Source: an uncultured Shimia sp.
GTDB lineage: Bacteria; Pseudomonadota; Alphaproteobacteria; Rhodobacterales; Rhodobacteraceae
Direction: 5' to 3'
Length of the DNA: 36,857 bases
Assembly (NCBI RefSeq): GCF_947498095.1
Contig: NZ_CANMJE010000020.1
Span: 1 to 36,857, forward strand
Made by a program: the position numbers and the translations under genes. Within the stretch, counting starts at the first letter, position 1; each line of letters starts with the position of its first letter. Below the pieces are notes generated by a model. It made no database searches. It was not told the DNA's origin and saw only the letters and a program-made list of their open reading frames with translations. Of this stretch, positions 1-8,562 are shown piece after piece.

Positions 1-215
1 CTCAAAAGACCATGCAATACCAAACCCCAGCAGAGAAATTCGAGACCTGTGTTGAAGCGACCAGTTGAAACCGCACCAACAAACCGGATGTTAGGCCGAA
101 ACACTTCGCTGGGCCACTGATGTCGCGCTAAGTGACGCAATGTCCTTTGCATCTCCTCTTGCGTCTTGTGGCAAAAAACATACCGTCCAGTATGTGCGAA
201 TTCAGGAGAGACGCC

Positions 216-1205
216 ATGCCCGGTGACAGCCATCTGCCCAAAGCCCTTCAAGGTCTGCGTATCCCCGCAGTTGCCTCGCCATTGTTTATCATCTCGGTGC
301 CTGAATTGGTCATCGCCCAGTGCAAGGCCGGGATTGTTGGCAGCTTCCCCGCGCTCAACGCGCGCGAGGGCGAGGGAGAGCACCCGTTGCTCGACACCTG
401 GCTCACCCAGATCAAGGAAGAGTTGGACCGCCACAATCAGGCAAATCCGGACACTCCGGCGGCTCCCTATGCGGTGAACCAGATCGTGCACCGATCGAAC
501 ACGCGATTGGACCGGGATCTTGAGATTTGTGCCAAACACGAGGTGCCGATCTGGATCACCTCACTAGGCGCGCGGGTTGAGGTCAACGAGGCGGCACATT
601 CTTGCGGCGGTATCGCTTTGCACGACATCATCAACAACCGCTTTGCCAAAAAGGCGATTGAAAAGGGCGCTGATGGTCTGATCGCTGTGGCTGCCGGTGC
701 CGGTGGCCATGCTGGCCCGCAATCTCCTCTCGCGCTGATCTCGGAAATCCGTGAATGGTTTGAGGGGCCTTTGTTGTTGTCCGGGTCGATTGGCACGGGC
801 GACGCTCTGTTGGCCTCCCTCGCGATGGGGGCTGATCTTGGCTATATCGGGTCGCCCTTTATCGCCACCCAAGAAGCCAACGCCGTACAGGGTTACAAGG
901 ACATGATCGTCGAAAGCGGCGCGGATGATATCGTTTATTCTTCTTTGTTTACGGGTGTTTCCGGGAATTATCTCCGCGGTTCGGTAGCCAACGCAGGAAT
1001 GGATCCCGACAACCTGCCGGAGGGCGACGTTGCCACAATGAGCTTTGGCGACAAACGCGAAAAACCGAAAGCCTGGAAAACCATCTGGGGCTCGGGACAG
1101 GGGATTGGCGCGGTGAAAGAAGTGGTGCCCGTGGCAGAGGTGGTCGCGCGCTACGAACGCGAATATCACGCCGCCATTGCCCGGCTACAAGACCGTATCG
1201 CATGA
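216..1205 (+). CDS. Nitronate monooxygenase family protein (2-nitropropane dioxygenase-like)
   Basis: 329-residue FMN-dependent TIM-barrel protein of the nitronate monooxygenase family, whose members oxidise alkyl nitronates. The family is recognised from the N-terminal barrel strand (IPAVASPLFIISVPELV), the glycine-rich GAGGHAGP segment typical of the flavin-phosphate region, and the later strand LLLSGSIGTGDALLASLAMGA. An open frame runs back to 132, but the ATG at 216 is preceded by AGGAGAG at 204-210 and begins the conserved part, so it is preferred. The stop overlaps the next gene's ATG in an ATGA arrangement, which implies translational coupling. In this group such genes often sit with acyl-CoA catabolism genes, and the phosphotransferase and SDR downstream fit that. 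The actual substrate cannot be told from sequence. Confidence 0.88.
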   Translation: MPGDSHLPKALQGLRIPAVASPLFIISVPELVIAQCKAGIVGSFPALNAREGEGEHPLLDTWLTQIKEELDRHNQANPDTPAAPYAVNQIVHRSNTRLDRDLEICAKHEVPIWITSLGARVEVNEAAHSCGGIALHDIINNRFAKKAIEKGADGLIAVAAGAGGHAGPQSPLALISEIREWFEGPLLLSGSIGTGDALLASLAMGADLGYIGSPFIATQEANAVQGYKDMIVESGADDIVYSSLFTGVSGNYLRGSVANAGMDPDNLPEGDVATMSFGDKREKPKAWKTIWGSGQGIGAVKEVVPVAEVVARYEREYHAAIARLQDRIA

Positions 1206-1870
1206 GCCAGATGTTGCATCTTGTCCGCCATGCCCAAGCCTCGTTTGGGGCGGCGGACTATGACAATCTGTCCGCGCTGGGGCATCGTCAGTCCGAAGCC
1301 TTGGGGACTGCGTTACGCCATCAGGGTGTGCGCCCAGACGCGGTCTTTATCGGCGCGCAGAAACGCCATCGCCAGACCTGGGAAGGTATGGCCAAGGGCA
1401 TGGGGCTGCAGGTAAAACCTACGGTTTTGCCGGGCCTGAACGAATTTGATTTCACCGGGCTTTTGAACGCCCGTTTCGCGGACGGTGGCGCCCCGGAAGG
1501 GATGCATGATGACCGCCGCGCCCATTTTCGCACTTTGCGTGATACGGTTCTGATGTGGCAGCGAAACGAGATTAACGCCCCGCCGGAAACCTTTGCGGCT
1601 TTTACCGACCGCGTGCGCAAGGCGCGCGCCATTATCGGGGGCACGGACGCCAAAACGACGCTCGCGGTCTCATCTGGCGGCGCCATTGGGCGGACAATTG
1701 CAGATGTGGTTGATGGGCCGGCCGACCAGATGATTGGCCTGCAGCTTCAGGTCAAGAACTGTGCCGTGGCCCGTCTGGTGATTTCCAGAAACGGCACCTG
1801 GCTGAACGGTTTCAACGAAACGCCGCATATCACAGCCGAAAATGAAGAAGAGATGCTAACCTATTCCTGA
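1202..1870 (+). CDS. Histidine phosphatase family protein (phosphoglycerate mutase-like)
   Basis: 222-residue branch-2-type histidine phosphatase, soluble and cytoplasmic by sequence. The N-terminal LVRHAQAS holds the RH motif whose His is the phospho-acceptor, and KRHRQT in the early part matches the second conserved Arg/His region. At the position of the usual distal HGG box the sequence reads AVSSGGAIG, so the second catalytic His is Ser. My recollection is that this variant occurs in a subset of alphaproteobacterial members, so it may be a subfamily trait rather than damage. It overlaps the upstream nitronate monooxygenase by 4 bases and is probably co-transcribed with the phosphotransferase and SDR downstream. 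The substrate is unknown; it should not be called a glycolytic mutase. Confidence 0.85.
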   Translation: MSQMLHLVRHAQASFGAADYDNLSALGHRQSEALGTALRHQGVRPDAVFIGAQKRHRQTWEGMAKGMGLQVKPTVLPGLNEFDFTGLLNARFADGGAPEGMHDDRRAHFRTLRDTVLMWQRNEINAPPETFAAFTDRVRKARAIIGGTDAKTTLAVSSGGAIGRTIADVVDGPADQMIGLQLQVKNCAVARLVISRNGTWLNGFNETPHITAENEEEMLTYS

Positions 1871-1956
1871 TCGACTGAGCTGGCGTCCTGGTCAGGGCGC
1901 CTCCGCCGGGAGTATTTTTGGCAATACGAAAACGGGAGAGTCCTGGGGAGGACAAT

Positions 1957-2982
1957 ATGGACGCGACAAAATTGGACACCGAAGATGTTGCCGCGTGGCT
2001 GGCAGACACTATGCCGGGCTTTCAGGGGCCGCTAAGGGCTGAGAAATTCGCAGGCGGGCAATCCAATCCAACTTTTGCTCTGTCGTCACCCTCGGGAGAA
2101 TACGTTCTGCGGCGAAAGCCCCCGGGGACACTCCTGAAATCAGCCCATGCCGTTGATCGTGAATTCCGCGTGCAAAAGGCGTTGGCGGGCACTGACGTTC
2201 CGGTCGCCGAAATGCATGTGCTTTGCGAAGACGACGACGTGATCGGGTCGATGTTCTATGTCATGCAGCGCATCAATGGGCGAAACTTTGACGACCCGCG
2301 CATGCCCGACCTGACCAACGATGAACGTGCAGAAGTCTTTGACCAGATGAACGCGGTTCTCGCGGCCATTCATTCTGTTGACATCGGCGCTGTGGGGCTT
2401 TCCGACTATGGACCAGAAGGAAATTACTTTGAGCGTCAGGTTGGACGCTGGACCAAGCAATACCGCGCGTCTGAGACGGAACCCGTTCCGGCAATGGATC
2501 AGCTGATTGATTGGCTCGAGGCCAACATGCCCGAAGATGATGGCAAACGCACTTTGGTGCATGGCGATTATCGCCTCGACAATTTGCTGTTTGCGCCAGA
2601 CGACACGAGATGCGTCGCGGTTCTGGACTGGGAGCTGTCAACGATCGGCCACCCTTACGCCGATCTGGCGGGCGTGATCATGCAATGGCAAATGCCGCCG
2701 GGTGGCGCGGGACGGGGGCTGCAAGGCGTTGACCGTGCGGCACTTGGCATCCCGTCGGATCGCGATTTTGTAGGCAAGTACTGCGAACGCATGGGATTGC
2801 CCGGCATCGAGAAATTCGGCTTTTATCTCGCCTTTTGTTTCTTCCGCATGGCGGCGATCATTCAAGGCGTCAAGAAACGCGGGCTGGACGGAAACGCCTC
2901 TGACCCGGAACGGGCGGCCAAGATGGGCAGTTATGTGCCGCTGTTCGCGAATGCAGGTCTGGAGGCCACGAAACATGGATAA
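1957..2982 (+). CDS. Phosphotransferase family protein (APH/ACAD10-11-like)
   Basis: 341-residue aminoglycoside-phosphotransferase-fold kinase. The early strand-loop GGQSNPTFAL and the Lys in YVLRRKP form the nucleotide-binding lobe. LVHGDYRLDNLLF is the catalytic loop (HGDxxxxN) and VLDWELSTIGHPYADL the metal-binding DW(E) segment. This subgroup resembles the kinase domain of human ACAD10/ACAD11 and usually lies with acyl-CoA dehydrogenase or SDR genes, where it phosphorylates hydroxyacyl intermediates; a role in antibiotic resistance is unlikely. The ATG at 1957 is chosen because GGGGAGGAC lies just upstream (1945-1953), although the frame is open from 1918. Its end overlaps the SDR start by 8 bases, so the two are translated together. 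Confidence 0.87.
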   Translation: MDATKLDTEDVAAWLADTMPGFQGPLRAEKFAGGQSNPTFALSSPSGEYVLRRKPPGTLLKSAHAVDREFRVQKALAGTDVPVAEMHVLCEDDDVIGSMFYVMQRINGRNFDDPRMPDLTNDERAEVFDQMNAVLAAIHSVDIGAVGLSDYGPEGNYFERQVGRWTKQYRASETEPVPAMDQLIDWLEANMPEDDGKRTLVHGDYRLDNLLFAPDDTRCVAVLDWELSTIGHPYADLAGVIMQWQMPPGGAGRGLQGVDRAALGIPSDRDFVGKYCERMGLPGIEKFGFYLAFCFFRMAAIIQGVKKRGLDGNASDPERAAKMGSYVPLFANAGLEATKHG

Positions 2983-3760
2983 ACGGTTTAAGGATCAGGT
3001 GGTGATGATCACCGGCGCGGCGTCGGGTTTTGGCAAGATGGCCGCTGAACGCTTTGCAGCCGAAGGGGCCAAGCTGGGCCTGTCGGACATTTCCGGCGAT
3101 GCGTTGCAAGAGGTGGCCGAGGCTCTGCGCGGCACCGGCGCTGAGGTTGTTGCGGATACCGTGGATGTCTCCAATGCTGAACAGGTCGCGACCCATGCCA
3201 CCAACATTGCCACCGCGTTCGGAACCATCAATGTCGGCATCAACAATGCCGGGATCGGGCACGACCTCGCGCCGCTGCACCTGATACCGGTGGAAGATTT
3301 TGACAAGAACTATGCCGTCAATGCTCGCGGTGTGTTTCTCTGCATGCAGCAACAGTTGCCGCATATGCTCAAGGCTGGACAGGGTGTGATCCTCAATGTC
3401 GCCTCGGCGGCCGGGCTGGTGGGCTCGGGGCATCTGTCGGCCTATTCCGCTGCCAAACATGCGGTGGTCGGGCTGACCAAGGCCGCCGCGGACGAATATG
3501 CCCGCAAGAACATCCGCGTTAATGCGCTGTGTCCGTCCTTTGCCATCACACCGATGGTCGAAGAAATGGCCCTGCAGGTCGGCGCGCGCAGCGGTGCCAG
3601 CCGGGAACAGGCGCTGGGCACTATCACATCGCGCATTCCGATGGGGCGTGTTGCCCAGCCCGAGGAGATCGTGCAGGCGATGCTCTGGGCCTGTGCACCG
3701 GAAAACTCGTTCATGACCGGGCAGTCCATTGCGCTTGATGGCGGGCTGACAGCGATTTGA
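2975..3760 (+). CDS. SDR family NAD(P)-dependent oxidoreductase
   Basis: 261-residue classical short-chain dehydrogenase/reductase. The cofactor motif TGAASGFGK (TGxxxGxG) is near the N-terminus, NNAG follows around residue 90, and the catalytic Ser with YSAAK is near residue 155-165. The C-terminal SFMTGQSIALDGG is the usual end of the fold. The ATG at 2975 lies inside the end of the phosphotransferase gene (8-base overlap), and translation from there starts just before the first Rossmann strand, so it is preferred over upstream codons. It probably oxidises a hydroxyacyl or alcohol intermediate made by the operon; the substrate is not predictable. The gene ends 2 bases before the stop of the convergent acetyltransferase. 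Confidence 0.9.
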   Translation: MDKRFKDQVVMITGAASGFGKMAAERFAAEGAKLGLSDISGDALQEVAEALRGTGAEVVADTVDVSNAEQVATHATNIATAFGTINVGINNAGIGHDLAPLHLIPVEDFDKNYAVNARGVFLCMQQQLPHMLKAGQGVILNVASAAGLVGSGHLSAYSAAKHAVVGLTKAAADEYARKNIRVNALCPSFAITPMVEEMALQVGARSGASREQALGTITSRIPMGRVAQPEEIVQAMLWACAPENSFMTGQSIALDGGLTAI

Positions 3761-3762
3761 CG

Positions 3763-4269
3763 CTAAAGGTCCATCTCGAAGAACACCATCTTGCCCTCGG
3801 TGATCGGGGGCATCTCTGAATAGGGGCCGCGTTGGCGAAAACCCATCGAAAGATAGAGTTTTTGCGCTGCAACTTGAGGGAGGCCGGTATCCATGAGAAT
3901 CCGCGTAAACCCATCTGCACGGAGTTGCTGCACAAGCACCTCCATCAGGGTGCGCCCGGCACCCAATCCCCGGGCGTCCTCGCGGATGTAAACCCGTTTG
4001 ATCTCGGCCACGCCGGGTTCCAGCGAATGAGACATGCCACAGCCCACGGGCGTGTCATTGTGCAGCGCCAGCTTGACGGTGCCACCGGGGCGCGCGTGCT
4101 TGATTTCAATGTCCTGCAACAGCGCTTCATAGTCAGGCTTTGCGTAGAAAAGCTCGATGATCTCTACAAAGTCGGGCCCCATCCCCATGAGGAAATCGCG
4201 GTACTCCCAGCACATGTCGCACACTGTGTCGAACTGGGCGGGCGTGGTCGCCTCGATGATCTTGAGCAT
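3763..4269 (-). CDS. GNAT family N-acetyltransferase
   Basis: 168-residue acetyltransferase of the GNAT fold. The acetyl-CoA-binding motif appears as DARGLGAGRTLMEVLV (the R/QxxGxG/A loop and following helix), preceded by the strand EIKRVYI. The C-terminal part, ILMDTGLPQVAAQKLYLSMGF, holds the N/D-to-Y-x-x-x-GF pattern common to the family. The start at 4269 is supported by AGGAGATCGA immediately upstream on the minus strand; an open frame extends to 4338, but its extra residues look non-native. It stands alone between the SDR operon (convergent) and the MFS gene (divergent). The acyl acceptor is unknown. Confidence 0.88.
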   Translation of the reverse strand: MLKIIEATTPAQFDTVCDMCWEYRDFLMGMGPDFVEIIELFYAKPDYEALLQDIEIKHARPGGTVKLALHNDTPVGCGMSHSLEPGVAEIKRVYIREDARGLGAGRTLMEVLVQQLRADGFTRILMDTGLPQVAAQKLYLSMGFRQRGPYSEMPPITEGKMVFFEMDL

Positions 4270-4429
4270 TTCGATCTCCTGTTGGGTGGGTGCAGTCCCG
4301 CAGCCTACATGTCCTTCTTTTCCGTGCAACTCCTCCAACGTCTAGACGCGCAACAATCTCCTTTGTAATCCCGCCAAACAATGACAGGTTGCCCCTAAGC
4401 CCCGATGCACAAAAGAGACCACAGCTCAG

Positions 4430-5659
4430 ATGTCCGACAACCCCAATCGCCGCTTTGGCGCTCTGAGCGAACCAAACTATCGTCTGTTCCTCAGTGGCTT
4501 TGCGTTTTCTTACACGCTCTACTGGGTGACGCTCTTGGCCATTGGTTGGTGGATGTGGGAGGTCACGGGATCAGCGGCCTGGGTCGGTTTCGTGTTTTTC
4601 TGCGATCTGTTTCCGGGCGTTTTGGTGACGCCCTGGGCCGCCGCCATCGCGGATCGAGGCAACCGGTTCCGCCTTTTGAAGATCATCCTCTGGATCCAGG
4701 TTGTCACGGGGTTTGCCCTTGCAGCCACCGCATGGGCAGGGGCCCTGACGCCCACGGTTCTTTGTGCCTTCGTGTTCCTCGAAGGCGCCCTGATCGGGTT
4801 CAGCCAGCCTGCGTTTTTTGGCATGATCAACCGTCTGGTGCGCCCCGAAAATCTGTCAGCTGCCGTCAGCCTGAACATCACAGTTACCAATGGGTCTTAC
4901 ATCGTCGGCCCGGTGCTGGCAGCATATGTCTTTTCGTTTGATCTGGGTGTCGCGCCATTGGCATTTGCGGCCAATGCACTGGGAACATTGGTGTATCTGG
5001 CGTGTCTGGCGCGCGTCACGCTGCGCGCAGAGCCGCCGAGAGAGCCGCAGGACACGGCGACTCTGTTGCGCGAAATTCTGGATGGCATGCGTGTTTTTGT
5101 CAGCAATCGCACAGTGTCCCGTGCCATTGTGTTGATCCTCGCCGCCGCGATCCTGCAACGCCCGCTGATCAGCCTGATGCCCGGTATCAATGACCGGTTT
5201 GACCTGTTCGCCGCGCATCGGTTCACCTTGCTCACTGCGAGTTTCATGGTGGGCAGCATCATCGCCTCGCTTATTCATGCACATCGCAATTCCGCACAAG
5301 GGTTGGAGCAGCTGACACCAAAGATCCTTGGCATTCTGGGGCTAGGGTACATCGCGTTTTTCTGGGCGATGTCCTCGTTTGCAATGGCGGGGGGATTGGC
5401 GATGGCGTGCCTGTGTCTGATCGGGGTGGGCACAACATTCGTTCTGGCGGGTAATAACGTGATCCTGCAAAACCGCACCCCCGAACATCTTCGAAGCCGG
5501 GTTCTGGGCAACAGTTTCATGCTGTCGCGCACCTTGGGTGCCTTGGCGGTAATCTCTGTCGGCTTTCTTGTCGAGGCCACGGACTTTGGCCTGTCCTTTG
5601 CCATCAACGCGGGGCTGGTTCTGGTTGTTGCGTACAGCTTGTTGTTGATGCGGCGTTAG
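4430..5659 (+). CDS. MFS transporter (12-TM, MFS_3/enterobactin exporter-like)
   Basis: 409-residue major facilitator protein with about twelve hydrophobic segments spread evenly over its length. The N-terminus NYRLFLSGFAFSYTLYWV and the loop PWAAAIADRGNRF (motif-A-like, between TM2 and TM3) fit the MFS_3 group, which includes enterobactin exporter EntS-like proteins. A second-half loop (LQNRTPEHLRSRVLG) matches the equivalent cytoplasmic motif of that group. It acts in the inner membrane, probably as an exporter of a small molecule that cannot be named. AGAGAC lies about 10 bases before the ATG. It is divergent from the acetyltransferase and its last codons overlap the stop of the convergent ACT-domain gene by 4 bases. 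Confidence 0.86.
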   Translation: MSDNPNRRFGALSEPNYRLFLSGFAFSYTLYWVTLLAIGWWMWEVTGSAAWVGFVFFCDLFPGVLVTPWAAAIADRGNRFRLLKIILWIQVVTGFALAATAWAGALTPTVLCAFVFLEGALIGFSQPAFFGMINRLVRPENLSAAVSLNITVTNGSYIVGPVLAAYVFSFDLGVAPLAFAANALGTLVYLACLARVTLRAEPPREPQDTATLLREILDGMRVFVSNRTVSRAIVLILAAAILQRPLISLMPGINDRFDLFAAHRFTLLTASFMVGSIIASLIHAHRNSAQGLEQLTPKILGILGLGYIAFFWAMSSFAMAGGLAMACLCLIGVGTTFVLAGNNVILQNRTPEHLRSRVLGNSFMLSRTLGALAVISVGFLVEATDFGLSFAINAGLVLVVAYSLLLMRR

Positions 5660-6087
5660 GCTTGGGTCTGCGCTGCACTCTGCAGTCCCTTAAGCAAGGC
5701 CAGAGCGCGTTCTGCCGACTCTGCGGGCACAAAGGCATGGTCATGGTGATGTGCCGCGACCATGTTGCAGGCAATGCCGTTCTCGGCCAGAGCCGTCGCC
5801 ACCGCCGCCGTCAGCCCCACGCCGTCCAGCGCCGAATAGACGTTCAGCGTGATGCAGCGCATTGGGTGATCGCAGGACAATCCCTCAGCCTGTGCAACAT
5901 CCAAAGGCAACAGCAACGACAGCCCTTCGGCTTCGTTATAGGTTCCAAGCGCGTCGACAAGCAATCGGGTGGCCTGCTCGGGATCTTTGATTGAGGCAAA
6001 AACAAACTGACCGGGGCGCAAATCTGGGGTCATGCCTGCGATCATGTCATGCGCGGAATGTGCGATGTCTGCCAAGGTATGCTCCAC
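5656..6087 (-). CDS. ACT domain-containing protein (ACT_3/ACT_7-like)
   Basis: 143-residue protein resembling the small stand-alone double-ACT proteins (COG3602-type). It begins with a helix and MTPDLRPGQFVFASI, a typical first strand, and ends with the ACT-like ITLNVYSALDGVGLTAAVATALAENGIACNMVAAHHHDHAFV. In that stretch a glycine-containing loop precedes the helix and a strand follows. ACT domains bind amino acids or similar ligands; no enzyme domain is attached, so a ligand-sensing role is inferred. It overlaps the MFS stop by 4 bases (convergent), and its 5' end overlaps the 3' end of the small secreted-protein gene by 41 bases on the same strand. Confidence 0.8.
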   Translation of the reverse strand: MEHTLADIAHSAHDMIAGMTPDLRPGQFVFASIKDPEQATRLLVDALGTYNEAEGLSLLLPLDVAQAEGLSCDHPMRCITLNVYSALDGVGLTAAVATALAENGIACNMVAAHHHDHAFVPAESAERALALLKGLQSAAQTQA

Positions 6088-6409
6088 TCAGATGTGTGGG
6101 GCGAGCATTGCAGTCTTTTGATCCGGCAACAAGATCGTTGCGCCGACGGGGCGGGGGGCACCCGGATCGGCCGTCCTGTTTGCAATCCCGCTTGTCTTTA
6201 CCAACAGCGCCATTGTCTTGACGGCAATCCTGACGCGTGTCGCGCCGACCTTTGCGGCGGTCCATACCGTTTGTGGTGGCCACGTCATAGGTTTCATAGC
6301 TCATAGGCTGTGATGGGGTCGCTGGTGTCGGATCTGTCGGCAGTGCAGCAACTGCAACGCTGGTTGAACAGACGAGGGCGGTAACGGTGGCAAGGGCTTT
6401 TAATTGCAT
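6047..6409 (-). CDS. Small secreted basic protein, Arg/Asp/Gln-rich
   Basis: 120-residue hypothetical protein. A signal peptide is clear (MQLKALATVTALVCSTSVAVAA), and AAGGACACCTC directly before the ATG is a good ribosome binding site. The mature part is rich in R, D, K and Q, with near-repeats such as RRKGRRDTRQDCRQDNG and KDKRDCKQDGRS, and two regularly placed Cys. Similar RD/RQ-rich periplasmic proteins are seen in other alphaproteobacteria, but I know no function. The C-terminal 20 residues look less ordered and run 41 bases into the downstream ACT gene. The true end may therefore be earlier if a frameshift is present. Confidence 0.6.
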   Translation of the reverse strand: MQLKALATVTALVCSTSVAVAALPTDPTPATPSQPMSYETYDVATTNGMDRRKGRRDTRQDCRQDNGAVGKDKRDCKQDGRSGCPPPRRRNDLVAGSKDCNARPTHLSGAYLGRHRTFRA

Positions 6410-6606
6410 GAGGTGTCCTTTCGATACTTGGGGCGACGTGCTGTGTTGATAAGAAGTAATTGGTGTCGTGTTGCGAGGACTGCCTCTCTGCGCGTGCCAA
6501 TGACTTTCGGTTTTTTGCCAATCTTTTGCACCCGTTGCACCGATGGGATTGGCTCTGGCAGCGCTTCGGGGGTGTCTCGGAAAGTGAACTTTGCTATGAC
6601 ACCGCC

Positions 6607-7026
6607 ATGACCATGACCCCGCTTGACCCCCGACTTGACGAATCTCCCTATGCGCTGCAACGCCATTTGGGATTTCACCTGACCCATTGGGGTGCAGATC
6701 ACGCCCGCCTTGAACTGCCGATAGAGCATTATCACGCCAATCGGGCCGGGCTGCCGCATGGTGGGGTCTATGCCACTTTGCTGGATACGGTCATGGGGTA
6801 CGCGGGCAGTTACACGGGCGATCCGGCACACAAGCGCCTTGCGTTGACCCTGTCGTTGACCACGAATTTTCTGAGCCGACCCAAAGGAAAGCTCCTGATC
6901 GCCGAAGGGCACAAAGTCGGTGGCGGTGCCTCGACCTTCTTTGCCGAGGGCACCATCACAGATGACACCGGGGAAGTGATTGCCCGCGGGTCCGGGGCCT
7001 TTAAGTACCGGAAAACAACGCTTTAG
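6607..7026 (+). CDS. PaaI family thioesterase (hotdog fold)
   Basis: 139-residue hotdog-fold acyl-CoA thioesterase. The diagnostic segment is GLPHGGVYATLLDTVMGYAG, the HGG-x-x-x-x-L-D hot-dog helix of the PaaI/4HBT group, followed by LTTNFLSRPKGKLLIAEG, the usual strand pair. It hydrolyses acyl- or aryl-CoA esters in the cytoplasm; the acyl group is unknown. The start is uncertain: ATG at 6607 or 6613 fits the length of homologues, but neither has a convincing Shine-Dalgarno sequence, and the open frame reaches back to 6460. The stop overlaps the stop of the convergent PLP enzyme by 4 bases. Confidence 0.85.
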   Translation: MTMTPLDPRLDESPYALQRHLGFHLTHWGADHARLELPIEHYHANRAGLPHGGVYATLLDTVMGYAGSYTGDPAHKRLALTLSLTTNFLSRPKGKLLIAEGHKVGGGASTFFAEGTITDDTGEVIARGSGAFKYRKTTL

Positions 7027-8429
7027 GCTGCTTTAGCTGCGCCTTCACTGACCAAATCCCGCACCGCGTCGAGGATGAAATCAATTGTGTCGTCTTCCAT
7101 CAGGTAACTCAGATTCAATCGCACGAACCCCGGCTTAGACTTGGTGTCCCCGGATAGGATATCGGCACGAATTTCCTCGGACCATGCGTCGTCGATCTCC
7201 ATCAACCGATGCACATAAGGACCCGCGCAGGAACATCCCCCACGGGCCTGAATGCCATAACGATCCGAGAGCGCGCGCGTGAAATCGCGATAGTCGATTC
7301 TCTGGCCATTTGTGTCACGAGGGACAAAGGACAAAAACGGCAACCGCACTTCTTGCTCAGCCGCGAGAATTTCAATGCCGGGAACACCTCCCCAGGCGGC
7401 AAATGCCTTGCCCGTGTTCCCGGCATTGCGGGTCTGGATATACTCCGACCCGATGACGTCTTTGACGATCAATGCCAGCGCCGCGCGAATGTCCCCGATG
7501 ACGTTTGGCGTGCCGCCTTCTTCGCGCTGTTCAATACAGGCCACATAGTCGTGGCGCTTGCCGTTCACAAAGGCCACCGTGCCGCCGCCGGGGCGGCTGG
7601 GGGTGTTCACTTTGACGGCATCGCGGCGCACCATCAGAACACCGCTGCCACCGGGACCTCCAATGAACTTGTGAGGCGACAGGGCAACCGCATCAATCGC
7701 CGTGCCACACGGTAGGCTCATGTTGATGTCAAGGTAGGGGCCACCGCCCGCATAATCCCAGACCATCGCCGCACCTGCGCTTTTGACCATACGTGTGACT
7801 TGCGCGATATCGGTGCAGATGCCGGTGACGTTTGAGGCCGCCGAAAACGCGGCGACGGTCAGGCCCAGCGCTGTGCAACGGTTCAGTTCTTGGTCAAGCT
7901 GATCCAGATCTGGCCCGCCGCTCGGTGCCTCATCAATTTCGATCACCTCGGCGCCGCTTTCGCGCCACGGCAGGATGTTCGAGTGATGCTCATAGGGTCC
8001 CATGATGACAAACGTCCGTTCCCGACGCTGCAAAGCATTCCGCAGGCCCAACAGATGCACCAGCTGGTTCAGGCCAGATGTGGCGCCCGATCCGGAAAAG
8101 ATCACCGCATGTTCCGATGCAGAGCCACCGCACTTTTGCGCAATCACGTCACGGGCCTCAGCACGCATGTTGGTCATGGTGGCGCCACAGAAGCTGTCGA
8201 CCGTGTGGCTGTTGGCATAATAGGGCAGCACGTCTGACATGATGAATTCTTCCACCTGACGCAGAGGGCGACCCGAGGCGATATAGTCCGCATAGATCAT
8301 TTTTTGCTGCCCAAAGGGTGTGTCAAACGTCAGGTCTTTGCCAATCTGGCCCTGCTTTAGCGCCGCAACTGGATCGGGCAGGGCGCGCAGGTTTGCTTCA
8401 AACTGGGCGAGGGGAGAGAGATGTGACAT
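7023..8429 (-). CDS. Aminotransferase class V-fold PLP enzyme (cysteine desulfurase-like)
   Basis: 468-residue fold-type I PLP enzyme of the class V group. Lys254, in ALSPHKFIGGPGGSG, is the Schiff-base lysine, and MVWDYAGGGPYLDI carries the expected Asp that contacts the pyridine nitrogen. IFSGSGATSGLNQLV is the phosphate-binding region. It is longer than IscS/SufS and has the C-terminal GIQARGGCSCAGPYVHRL, where the CSC could hold a reactive Cys. A cysteine desulfurase or cysteine/selenocysteine lyase-like activity is thus plausible but not proven. It is transcribed divergently from an Lrp/AsnC regulator 110 bp away, which suggests amino-acid-responsive control. Confidence 0.85.
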   Translation of the reverse strand: MSHLSPLAQFEANLRALPDPVAALKQGQIGKDLTFDTPFGQQKMIYADYIASGRPLRQVEEFIMSDVLPYYANSHTVDSFCGATMTNMRAEARDVIAQKCGGSASEHAVIFSGSGATSGLNQLVHLLGLRNALQRRERTFVIMGPYEHHSNILPWRESGAEVIEIDEAPSGGPDLDQLDQELNRCTALGLTVAAFSAASNVTGICTDIAQVTRMVKSAGAAMVWDYAGGGPYLDINMSLPCGTAIDAVALSPHKFIGGPGGSGVLMVRRDAVKVNTPSRPGGGTVAFVNGKRHDYVACIEQREEGGTPNVIGDIRAALALIVKDVIGSEYIQTRNAGNTGKAFAAWGGVPGIEILAAEQEVRLPFLSFVPRDTNGQRIDYRDFTRALSDRYGIQARGGCSCAGPYVHRLMEIDDAWSEEIRADILSGDTKSKPGFVRLNLSYLMEDDTIDFILDAVRDLVSEGAAKAA

Positions 8430-8477
8430 GAGAGACCTGTTCGCGTGAGGAGTTATGCAATCAAGATAACAACGCGA

Positions 8478-8500
8478 AACAGGGGAAACCTCCCCTTGTT
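8478..8500. promoter_or_regulatory. Imperfect inverted repeat in the PLP enzyme/Lrp divergent promoter region
   Basis: AACAGGGGA-AACC-TCCCC(T)TGTT: nine pairs with one bulged T, about 50-70 bp from each start codon. It lies where an operator for the divergent Lrp/AsnC protein would be expected. A transcript hairpin is an alternative. Confidence 0.35.
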
Positions 8501-8527
8501 TAATTGATTTATCAGAAATTTTGTGTC

Positions 8528-8562
8528 ATTTGATCGGTTATGTCTGAAAAATTCGATCAAAT
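8528..8562. promoter_or_regulatory. Perfect 9-bp inverted repeat spanning the Lrp gene start codon
   Basis: ATTTGATCG at 8528-8536 and CGATCAAAT at 8554-8562 are exact reverse complements separated by 17 bases, with the Lrp ATG (8540) between them. Lrp/AsnC proteins bind palindromes and commonly repress their own gene, so this is a candidate autoregulatory operator. The right half lies in coding sequence. Confidence 0.45.
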
